Positions 42,601-53,780 of a stretch of DNA of 64,000 bases are shown here, piece by piece (the first letter of the stretch is position 1; each line of letters opens with the position of its first letter). The notes below the pieces were generated by a model that was given only the letters and a program-made list of their open reading frames with translations, was not told where the DNA came from and did not search any database. Source of the stretch: Arcuatula senhousia (taxonomy: Eukaryota; Mollusca; Bivalvia; Mytilida; Mytilidae); the NCBI GenBank assembly GCA_963971305.1, contig OZ020310.1, positions 61,205,017 to 61,269,016 on the forward strand, read 5' to 3'. The position numbers were made by a program, and so were the translations under genes.

Positions 42601-45600
42601 AAGAGAAGTAAAGATACTACCTGGTCAGGCCACCCGCCTGCTCTATAACGTACTGTACAGATACGTAAGAGAAGTAAAGATACTACCTGGACAGGCCACC
42701 TGTCTGCTCCATAACGTACTGTACAGGTACGTAAGAGAAGTAAAGATACTTTCTGGTCAGACCACCCGCCTGCTCTATGGTGTACTGTACAGGTACGTAA
42801 GAGAAGTAAAGATACTACCTGGTCAGGCCACCCGCCTGCTCTATGGTGTACTGTACAGGTACGTAAGAGAAGTAAAGATACTACCTGGTCAGACCATCCA
42901 CCTGCTCTATGTCATACTGTACAGATACGTAAGAGAAGTGAAGGTACTACCTGGTAAGGCCACTCGCCTTCTCTATGGTGTACTGTACAGGTACGTAAGA
43001 GAAGTAAAGATACTACCTGGTCAGGCCACCCGCCTGCTCTATGGTGTACTGTACAGATACGTAAGAGAAGTAAAGATACTACCTGATCAGGCCACCCGCC
43101 TGCTCTATAACGTACTGTACAGATACGTAAGAGAAGTAAAGATACTACCTGATCAGGCAACCTGCCTGCTCTATGGCGTACTGTGCAGGTACGTAAAAGA
43201 AGTAAAGATACTACCTGGTCAGGCCATCTGTCTGCTCTATGGCGTACTGTGCAGGTACGTAAGAGAAGTAAAGATACTACCTGGTCAGGCCACCCGCCTG
43301 CTCTATGACGTACTGTGAAGGTACGTAAGAGAAGTAAAGATACTACCTGGTCAAGCCACCCGCCTGCTCTATGACGTACTGTGCAGATACGTAAGAGAAG
43401 TAAAGATACTACCTGGTCAGGCCCCCCGCCTGCTCTATAACGTACTGTGCAGGTACGTAAGAGAAGTAAAGATACTACCTGCTCAGACCACCCGCCTGCT
43501 CTATGGTGTACTGTACAGGTACGTAAGAGAAGTAAAGATACTACCTGGTCAGGCCAGGCGCCTGCTCTATGGCGTTCTGTATAGGTAGGTAAGAGAAGTA
43601 AAGATACTACCTGGTCAGACCACCCGCCTGCTCTATGGCGAACTGTGCAGGTACGTAAGAGAAGTAAAGATACTACCTGGTCAGGCCACCCGCCTGCTCT
43701 ATGGTGTACTGTACAGGTACGTAAGAGAAGTAAAGATACTACCTGGTCAGGCCCCCCGCCTGCTCTATAACGTACTGTGCAGGTACGTAAGAGAAGTAAA
43801 GATACTACCTGGTCAGACCACCTGCCTGCTCTATGGTGTACTGTACAGGTACGTAAGAGAAGTAAAGATACTACCTGGTCAGGCCACCCGCCTGCTCTAT
43901 GACGTACTGTGCAGGTACGTAAGAGAAGTAAAGATTAAACCTGGTCAGGCCACCCGCCTGCTCTATAACGTACTGTGCAGGTACGTAAGAGAAGTAAAGA
44001 TACTACCTGGTCAGGCCACCCGCCTGCTCTATGCCGTACTGTGCAGGTACGTAAGAGAAGTAATGATACTACATGGTCAGGCTACCCGCCTGCTCTATGG
44101 CGTACTGTGCAGATTCGTAAGAGAAGTAAAGATACTACCTGGTCAGGCCACCCGCCTGCTCTATGGTGTACTGTACAGGTACGTAAGAGAAGTAAAGATA
44201 CTACCTGGTCAGGCCCCCCGCCTGCTCTATAACGTACTGTACAGGTACGTAAGAGAAGTAAAGATACTACCTGGTCAGGCCCCCGCCTGCTCTATAACGT
44301 ACTGTGCAGGTGCGTAAGAGAAGTAAAGATACTACCTGGTCAGACCACCCGCCTGCTCTATGGTGTACTGTACAGGTACGTAAGAGAAGTAAAGAAACTA
44401 CCTGGTCAGGCCACCCGCCTGCTCTATGGTGTACTGTACAGGTACGTAAGAGAAGTAAAGATACTACCTGGTCAGGCCACCAGCCTGCTCAATGGCGTAC
44501 TGTACAGGTAGGTAAGAGAAGTAAAGATACTACCTGGTCAGACCAACCGCCTGCTCTATGGCGAACTGTGCAGGTACGTAAGAGAAGTAAAGATACTACC
44601 TGGTCAGGCCACCCGCCTGCTCTATGGTGTACTGTACAGGTACGTAAGAGAAGTAAAGATACTACCTGGTCAGGCCACCCGCCTGCTCTATGGCGTACTG
44701 TACAGGTAGGTAAGAGAAGTAAAGATACTACCTGGTCAGACCACCCGCCTGCTCTATGGCGAACTGTGCAGGTACGTAAGAGAAGTAAAGATACTACCTG
44801 GTCAGGCCACCCGCCTGCTCTATGGTGTACTGTACAGGTACGTAAGAGAAGTAAAGATACTACCTGGTCAGGCCCCCCGCCTGTTCTATAACGTACTGTG
44901 CAGGTACGTAAGAGATGTAAAGATACTACCTGGTCAGGCCACCCGCCTGCTCTATGGTGTACTGTACAGATACGTAAGAGAAGTAAAGATACTACCTGGT
45001 CAGGCCACCTGCCTGCTCTATGTCGTACTGTACAGGTACGTAAGAGAAGTAAAGATACTACCTGGTCAGACCACCAGCCTGCTCTATGGTGTACTGTACA
45101 GGTACGTAAGAGAAGTAAAGATACTACCTGGTCAGACCACCAGCCTCCTCTATGGTGTACTGTACAGGTACGTAAGAGAAGTAAAGATACTACCTGGTCA
45201 GGCCACCCGCCTGCTTTATGGTGTACTGTACAGGTACGTAAGAGAAGTAAAGATACTACCTGGTCAGACCACCAGCCTGCTCTATGGTGTACTGTACAGG
45301 TACGTAAGAGAAGTAAAGATACTACCTGGTCAGGCCAGCCGCCTGCTCTATGGTGTACTGTGCAGGAACGTAAGAGAAGTAAAGATACTACCTGGTCAGA
45401 CCACCAGCCTGCTCTATGGTGTACTGTACATGTACGTAAGAGAAGTAAAGATACTACCTGGTCAGACCACCAGCCTGCTCTATGGTGTACTGTACAGGTA
45501 CGTAAGAGAAGTAAAGATACTACCTGGTCAGGCCACCCGCCTGCTCTATGGTGTACTGTACAGGTACGTAAGAGAAGTAAAGATACTACCTGGTCAGGCC

Positions 45601-48600
45601 ACCCGCCTGCTCTATGACGTACTGTACAGATACGTAAGAGAAGTAAAGATACTATCTGTTCAGACCACCCGCCTGCTCTTTGACGTATTGTGCAGGTATG
45701 TAAGAGAAGTAAAGATACTACCTGGTCAGGCCCCCCGCCTGCTCTATGGTGTACTGTACAGATACGTAAGAGAAGTAAAGATACTATCTGGTCAGACCAC
45801 CAGCCTGCTCTTTGGTGTACTGTACAGGTACGTAAGAGAAGTAATGATACTACCTGGTCAGACCACCCGCCTGCTCTATAACGTACTGTGCAGGTACGTA
45901 AGAGTAGAAAAGATACTAACTGGTCAAGCCACCAGCCTACTCTATGGTGTACTGTACAGATACGTAAGAGAAGTAAAGATACTACCTGGTCAAGCCACCC
46001 GCCTGCTCTATGACGTACTGTACAGATACGTAAGAGAAGTAAAGATACTATCTGGTCAGACCACCAGCCTGCTCTTTGGTGTACTGTACAGGTATGTAAG
46101 AAAAGTAAAGATACTATCTGGTGAGGCCGTCAGCCTGCTCTATAACGTACTGTACAGGTACGTAAGAGAAGTAAAGGTACTACCTGGTCAGACCACCTGT
46201 CTGCTCTATAACGTACTGTACAAGTATGTAAGAAAAATAAAGATACTACCTGGACAGGCCACCCGCCTGCTCTATCGCGTACTGTGTAGGTACGTAAGAA
46301 AAGTAAAGATACTACCTGGTCCGACCACCCCCTGCTCTATAACGTATATACAGGTACGTAAGAGAAGTAAAGATACTACCTAGTCAGACCACCCGCCTGC
46401 TCTATGGTGTACTGTACAGGTACGTAAGAGAGGTAAAGATACTACCTGGTCAGGCCACCCGCATGCTCTATAACGTACTGTACAGATACGTAAGAGAAGT
46501 AAAGATACTACCTGGACAGGCCACCTGTCTGCTCTATAATGTACTGTACAGGTACGTAAGAGAAGTAAAGATACTATCTGGTCAGACCATCCGCCTGCTC
46601 TATGGTGTACTGTTAAGGTACGTAAGAGAAGTAAAGATACTACCTGGTCAGGCCACCCGCCTGCTCTATGGTGTACTGTACAGGTACGTAAGAGAAGTAA
46701 AGATACTACCTGGTAAGACCACCCACCTGCTCTATGTCATACTGTGCAGGTAGGTAAGAGATGTAAAGATACTACCTGGTCAGGCCACCCGCCTGCTCTA
46801 TGGTGTACTGTACAGATACGTAAGAGAAGTAAAGATACTACCTGGTCAGGCCACCCGCCTGCTCCATGTCGTACTGTACAGGTACGTAAGAGAAGTAAAG
46901 ATACTACCTGGTCAGACCACCAGCCTGCTCTATGGTGTACTGTACAGGTACGTAAGAGAAATAAAGATACTACCTGGTCAGACCACCAGCCTCCTCTATG
47001 GTGTACTGTACAGGTACGTAAGAGAAGTAAAGATACTACCTGGTCAGGCCACCCGCCTGCTCTATGGTGTACTGTACAGGTACGTAAGAGAAGTAAAGAT
47101 ACTACCTGGTCAGACCACCAGCCTGCTCTATGGTGTACTGTACAGGTACGTAAGAGAAGTAAAGATACTAACTGGTCAGGCCAGCCGCCTGCTCTATGGT
47201 GTACTGTGCAGGAACGTAAGAGAAGTAAAGATACTATCTGTTCAGACCACCCGCCTGCTCTATGACGTATTGTGCAGGTATGTAAGAGAAGTAAAGATAC
47301 TACCTGGTCAGGCCCCCCGCCTGCTCTATGGTGTACTGTACAGATACGTAAGAGAAGTAAAGATACTATCTGGTCAGACCACCAGCCTGCTCTTTGGTGT
47401 ACTGTACAGGTACGTAAGAGAAGTAAAGATACTACCTGGTCAGACCACCCGCCTGCTCTATGGTGTACTGTGCAGGTACGTAAGAGTAGAAAAGATACTA
47501 CCTGGTCAAGCCACCCGCCTGCTCTATGACGTACTGTACAGATACGTAAGAGAAGTAAAGATACTACCTGGTCAGACCACCCGCCTGCTCTATAACGTAC
47601 TGTGCAGGTACGTAAGAGTAGAAAAGATACTACCTGGTCAGACCACCCGCCTGCTCTATAACGTACTGTGCAGGTACGTAAGAGTAGTAAAGATACTACC
47701 TGGTCAAGCCACCCGCCTGCTCTATGACGTACTGTACAGATACGTAAGAGAAGTAAAGATACTATCTGGTCAGACCACCAGCCTGCTCTTTGGTGTACTG
47801 TACAGGTATGTAAGAAAAGTAAAGATACTATCTGGTGAGGCCGTCAGCCTGCTCTATAACGTACTGTACAGGTACGTAAGAGAAGTAAAGGTACTACCTG
47901 GTCAGACCACCTGTCTGCTCTATAACGTACTGTACAAGTATGTAAGAAAAATAAAGATACTACCTGGACAGGCCACCCGCCTGCTCTATCGCGTACTGTG
48001 TAGGTACGTAAGAAAAGTAAAGATACTACCTGGTCCGACCACCCCCCTGCTCTATAACGTAGTGTACAGGTACGTAAGAGAAGTAAAGATACTACCTAGT
48101 CAGACCACCCGCCTGCTCTATGGTGTACTGTACAGGTGCGTAAGAGAAGTAAAGATACTACCTGGTCAGGCCACCCGCCTGCTCTATAACGTACTGTACA
48201 GATACGTAAGAGAAGTAAAGATACTACCTGGACAGGCCACCTGTCTGCTCTATAACGTACTGTACAGGTACGTAAGAGAAGTAAAGATACTATCTGGTCA
48301 GACCACCCGCCTGCTCTATGGTGTACTGTACAGGTACGTAAGAGAAGTAAAGATACTACCTGGTCAGGCCACCCGCCTGCTCTTTGGTGTACTGTACAGG
48401 TACGTAAGAGAAGTAAAGATACTACCTGGTAAGACCACCCACCTGCTCTATGTCATACTGTACAGATACGTAAGAGAAGTAAAGATACTACCTGGTCAGG
48501 CCACTCGCCTGCTCTATGGTGTACTGTACAGGTACGTAAGAGAAGTAAAGATACTACCTGGTCAGGCCAGCCGCCTGCTCTATGGTGTACTGTACAGATA

Positions 48601-49980
48601 CGTAAGAGAAGTAAAGATACTACCTGGTCAGGCCAGCCGCCTGCTCTATAACGTACTGTACAGATACGTAAGAGAAGTAAAGATACTACCTGATCAGGCC
48701 ACCTGCCTGCTCTATGGCGTACTGTGCAGGTACGTAAGAGAAGTAAAGATACTACCTGGTCAGGCCACCTGCCTGTTCTATGGCGTACTGTGCAGGTACG
48801 TAAGAGAAGTAAAAATACTACCTGGTCAGGCCACCCGCCTGCTCTATGACGTACTGTGAAGGTACGTAAGAGAAGTAAAGATACTAGCTACCTGGTCAAG
48901 CCACCCGCCTGCTCTATGACGTACTGTGCAGATACGTAAGAGAAGTAAAGATACTACCTGGTCAGGCCAGCCGCCTGCTCTATGGTGTACTGTGCAGGAA
49001 CATTAGAGAAGTGAAGATACTTCCTGGTCAGACCACCAGCCTGCTCTATGGTGTACTGTACAGGTACGTAAGAGAAGTAAAGATACTACCTGGTCAGACC
49101 ACCAGCCTGCTCTATGGTGTACTGTACAGGTACGTAAGAGAAGTAAAGATACTACCTGGTCAGGCCACCCGCCTGCTCTATGGTGTACTGTACAGGTACG
49201 TAAGAGAAGTAAAGATACTACCTGGTAAGACCACCCACCTGCTCTATGTCATACTGTGCAGGTACGTAAGAGATGTAAAGATACTACCTGGTCAGGCCAC
49301 CCGCCTGCTCTATGGTGTACTGTACAGATACGTAAGAGAAGTAAAGATACTACCTGGTCAGGCCACCCGCCTGCTCTATGTCGTACTGTACAGGTACGTA
49401 AGAGAAGTAAAGATACTACCTGGTCAGACCACCAGCCTGCTCTATGGTGTACTGTACAGGTACGTAAGAGAAGTAAAGATACTACCTGGTCAGACGACCA
49501 GCCTCCTCTATGGTGTACTGTACAGGTACGTAAGAGAAGTAAAGATACTACCTGGTCAGGCCACCCGCCTGCTCTATGGTGTACTGTACAGGTACGTAAG
49601 AGAAGTAAAGATACTACCTGGTCAGACCACCAGCCTGCTCTATGGTGTACTGTACAGGTACGTAAGAGAAGTAAAGATACTACCTGGTCAGGCCAGCCGC
49701 CTGCTCTATGGTGTACTGTGCAGGAACGTAAGAGAAGTAAAGATACTATCTGTTCAGACCACCCGCCTGCTCTATGACGTATTGTGCAGGTATGTAAGAG
49801 AAGTAAAGATACTATCTGGTCAGGCCCCCCGCCTGCTCTATGGTGTACTGTACAGATACGTAAGAGAAGTAAAGATACTATCTGGTCAGACCACCAGCCT
49901 GCTCTTTGGTGTGCTGTACAGGTACGTAAGAGAAGTAAAGATACTACCTGGTCAGACCACCCGCCTGCTCTATAACGTAC
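39680..49980 (+). repeat. Blocks marked by CAGGCCCCCCGCC units
   Basis: A marker of a GCAGGTATGTAAG unit followed by one with CAGGCCCCCCGCC recurs at about 39686, 41467, 45690, 47272 and 49784. Spacings from the second on are 4223, 1582 and 2512 bp, within a few bases of 64, 24 and 38 units. Companion markers TCTGGTGAGGCCGTCAGC and CTGTACAAGTATGTAAG recur near 42290, 46120 and 47830. A 6-nt insertion (TAGCTACC context) lies near 48886. Confidence 0.75.
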
Positions 49981-50047
49981 TGTGCAGGTACGTAAGAGTA
50001 GAAAAGATACTATCTGGTCAGGCCACCTGCCTGCTCTATGGTGTACT

Positions 50048-51500
50048 ATACAGGTACGTAAGAGAAGTAAAGATACTACCTGGTCAGGCCACCCGCCTGC
50101 TCTATGGCGTACTGTGCAGGTACGTAAAAGTAGTAAAGATACTATCTGGTCAGGCCACCCGCCTGCTCTATGGCGTACTGTGCAGGTACGTAAGAGTAGT
50201 AAAGATACTACCCGGTCAGACCACCAGCCTGCTCTATGGTGTACTGTACAGGTACGTAAGAGAAGTAAAGATACTACCTGGTCAGACCACCCGCCTGCTT
50301 TATAACGTACTGCACAGGTACGTAAGAGTAGTAAAGATACTATCTGGTCAGGCCACCCGCCTGCTCTATGCCGTACTGTGAAGGTAAGTAAGAGAAGTAA
50401 AGATACTACCTGGTCAAGCCACCCGCCTGCTCTATGACGTACTGTACAGATACGTAAGAGAAGTAAAGATACTACCTGGTCAGACCACCTGCCTGCTCTA
50501 TGGCGAACTGTGCAGGTACGTAAGAGAAGTAAAGATACTACCTGGTCAGGCCACCCGCCTGCTCTATAACGTACTGTGCAGGTACGTAAGAGTAGTAAAG
50601 ATACTTCCTGGTCAGGCCACCCGCCTGCTCTATAACGTACTGTGCAGGTACGTAAGAGTAGTAAAGATACTTCCTGGTCAGGCCACCCGCCTGCTCTATA
50701 ACGTACTGTGCAGGTACGTAAGAGAAGTAAAGATACTACCTGGTCAGGCCACCCGCCTGCTCTATAACGTACTGTGCAGGTACGTAAGAGTAGTAAAGAT
50801 ACTACCTGGTCAGGCCACCCGCCTGCTCTATGGCGTACTGTGCAGGTACGTAAAAGTAGTAAAGATACTATCTGGTCAGGCCACCCGCCTGCTCTATGGC
50901 GTACTGTGCAGGTACGTAAGAGTAGTAAAGATACTACCCGGTCAGACCACCAGCCTGCTCTATGGTGTACTGTACAGGTACGTAAGAGAAGTAAAGATAC
51001 TACCTGGTCAGACCACCCGCCTGCTCTATAACGTACTGCACAGGTACGTAAGAGTAGTAAAGATACTATCTGGTCAGGCCACCCGCCTGCTCTATGCCGT
51101 ACTGTGAAGGTAAGTAAGAGAAGTAAAGATACTACCTGGTCAAGCCACCCGCCTGCTCTATGACGTACTGTACAGATACGTAAGAGAAGTAAAGATACTA
51201 CCTGGTCAGACCACCTGCCTGCTCTATGGCGAACTGTGCAGGTACGTAAGAGAAGTAAAGATACTACCTGGTCAGGCCACCCGCCTGCTGTATATCGTAC
51301 TGTGCAGGTACGTAAGAGTAGTAAAGATACTATCTGGTCAGGCCACCCGCCTGCTCTATGCCGTACTGTGAAGGTAAGTAAGAGAAGTAAAGATACTACC
51401 TGGTCAAGCCACCCGCCTGCTCTATGACGTACTGTACTGATACGTAAGAGAAGTAAATATACTATCTGGTCAGATCACCAGCCTGCTCTTTGGTGTACTG
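50048..51500 (+). repeat. Higher-order duplication of 11 units (726 bp)
   Basis: GGTACGTAAAAGTAGTAAAG occurs at about 50119 and 50845, and TATGCCGTACTGTGAAGG at about 50367 and 51093, both 726 bp apart. The second marker returns a third time 264 bp (4 units) later, near 51357. Near 52165 one unit carries a 12-nt insertion duplicating part of AAGTAAATAT. Confidence 0.8.
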
Positions 51501-53780
51501 TACAGGTACGTAAGAGAAGTAAAGATACTACCTGGTCAGGCCACCCGCCTGCTCTATAACGTACTGTGCAGGTACGTAAGAGTAGTAAAGATACTTCCTG
51601 GTCAGGCCACCCGCCTGCTCTATGACGTACTGTACAGATACGTAAGAGAAGTAAAGATACTATCTGGTCAGACCACCAGCCTGCTCTTTGGTGTACTGTG
51701 CAGGTACCTTAGAGAAGTAAAGATACTACCTGGTCAGACCACCCGCCTGCTCTATAACGTACTGTGCAGGTACGTAAGAGAAGTAAAGATACTATCTGGT
51801 CAGACCACCCGCCTGCTCTATGGTGTACTGTACAGGTACGTAAGATAAGTAAAGATACTACCTGGTCAGGCCACCCGCCTGCTCTATGACATACTGTGCA
51901 GGTATGTAAGAGAAGTAAAGATACTACCTGGTCAGGCCACCCGCCTGCTCTATGGCGTACTGTGCAGGTACGTAAGAGAAGTAAAGATACTATCTGGTCA
52001 GACCATCCGCCTGCTCTATGGCGTACTGTGAAGGTACGTAAGATAAGTAAAGATACTACCTGGTCAGGCCACCCGCCTGCTCTATGACGTACTGTGCAGG
52101 TATGTAAGAGAAGTAAAGATACTAGCTGGTCAGGCCACCCGCCTGCTCTATGACGTACTGTGCAGGTATGTAAGAGAAGTAAATATAAGTAAAGATACTA
52201 CCTGGTCAGGCCACTCGCCTGCTCTATAACGTACTGTGCAGGTAGGTAAGAGTAGTAAAGATACTACCTGGTCAGGCCACCTGCCTGCTCTATGGCGTAC
52301 TGTGCAGGTACGTAAGAGAAGTAAAGATACTACCTTGTCAGGCCACCTGCATGCTCTATGGTGTACTGTGCAGGTACGTAAGAGAAGTAAAGATACTACC
52401 TGGTCAGGCCACCCGCCTGCTCTATGGTGTACTGTACAGGTACGTAAGAGAAGTAAAGATACTACCTGGTCAGACCAGCCGCCTGCTCTATGGTGTACTG
52501 TGCAGGTACGTAAGAGAAGTAAAGATACTACCTGGTCAGGCCACCCGCCTGCTCTATGTCATACTGTACAGATACGTAAGAGAAGTAAAGATACTACCTG
52601 GTCAGACCACCCGCCTGCTCTATGGTGTACTGTACAGGTACGTAAGAGAAGTAAAGATACTACCCGGTCAGACCACCCACCTGCTCTATGGTGTACTGTA
52701 CAGGTACGTAAGATAAGTAAAGATACTACCTGGTTAGACCACCCGCCTGCTCTATGGTGTACTGTACAGGTACGTAAGAGAAGTAAAGATACTATCTGGT
52801 CAGGCCACCCGCCTTTTCTATGGCGTACTGTGCAGGTACGTAAGAGAAGTAAAGATACTACCTGGTCAGACCACCCGCCTGCTCTATGGTGTACTGTACA
52901 GGTAAGTAAGAGAAGTAAAGATACTACCTGGTCAGGCCACCAGCCTGCTCTATGGCGTACTGTACAGGTACGTAAGAGAAGTAAAGATACTACCTGGTCA
53001 GACCACCCGCCTGTTCTATGGCGTACTGTACAGGTAAGTAAGAGAAGTAAAGATACTACCTGGTCAGGCCACCAGCCTGCTCTATGGCGTACTGTACAGG
53101 TAAGTAAATGAAGTAAAGATACTACCTGGTCAGACCACCCGCCTGTTCTATGGCGTACTGTACAGGTACGTAAGAGAAGTAAAGATACTACCTGGTCAGA
53201 CCACCCGCCTGATCTATGGCGTACTGTACAGGTACTTAAGAGAAGTAAAGATACTACCTGGTCAGACCACCCGCCTGCTCTATGGTGTACTGTGCAGGTA
53301 CGTAAGAGAAGTAAAGGTACTACCTGGTCAGACCACCCGCCTGCTCTATGGTGTACTGTACAGGTAAGTAAGAGAAGTAAAGATACTACCTGGTCAGGCC
53401 ACCAGCCTGTTCTATGGCGTACTGTACAGGTACGTAAGAGAAGTAAAGATACAACCTGGTCAGACCACCCGCCTGCTCTATGGCATACTGTGCAGGTACG
53501 TAAGAGAAGTAAAGATATTACCTGGTCAGGCCACCCGCCTGCTCTATGGCGTACTGTGAAGGTACGTAAGAAAAGTAAAGATACTACCTGGTCAGACCAC
53601 CCGCCTGATCTATGGCGTACTGTACATGTAAGTAAGAGAAGTAAAGATACGACCTGGTCAGACCACCCGCCTGCTCTATGGCGTACTGTACAGGTACGTA
53701 AGAGAAGTGAAGATACTACCTGGTCAGACCACCCGCCTGTTCTATGGCGTACTGTGCAGGTACGTAAGAGAAGTAAAGAT

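Larger units (their letters stand above)
2806..53780 (+). repeat. 66-bp satellite array, part II (about 772 units)
   Basis: Nearly uninterrupted head-to-tail copies of the exon-1 boundary unit, 50,975 bp in all. Each unit keeps the splice donor CAG|GTACGTAAG, sometimes as CAG|GTAAGTAAG. In the exon frame each unit has two TAA stops just after the donor; two other + frames (VREVKILPGQATRLLYG.. and VRKRSKDTTWSGHPPAL..) and one - frame (DQVVSLLLLRTCTVRHRAGG..) lack stops. These open frames follow from the 66-nt (22-codon) period. By eye the most stable stretch is gtaagagaagtaaa and the most variable is the ggcg/ggtg/gacg/aacg position. The variant mix drifts along the array: ggcg dominates before about 37 kb and ggtg between 37 and 50 kb. 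The last unit ends AAGTAAAGAT and gives way to ordinary intron DNA. Confidence 0.95.

Noticed and set aside
40145..43318. 1057-codon + strand ORF and similar long + ORFs (37872-40145, 49011-50381, 6803-7969)
   Set aside because: They are the satellite read in stop-free frames; start and end points are set by chance indels, there is no promoter, splice or domain evidence, and they lie within intron 1.
381..53780. CRISPR array
   Set aside because: No unique spacers between units, the period is constant and contiguous, and the DNA is eukaryotic.
381..53780. Protein-coding tandem repeat exon of the D8C gene
   Set aside because: In the exon's own frame each unit has two TAA codons directly after a donor, so the array cannot extend the protein.
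381..53780. Centromeric or telomeric satellite
   Set aside because: It lies within an apparently intact gene, starts and ends at that gene's own splice junction, and has no telomere motif. Presence elsewhere in the genome cannot be tested here.
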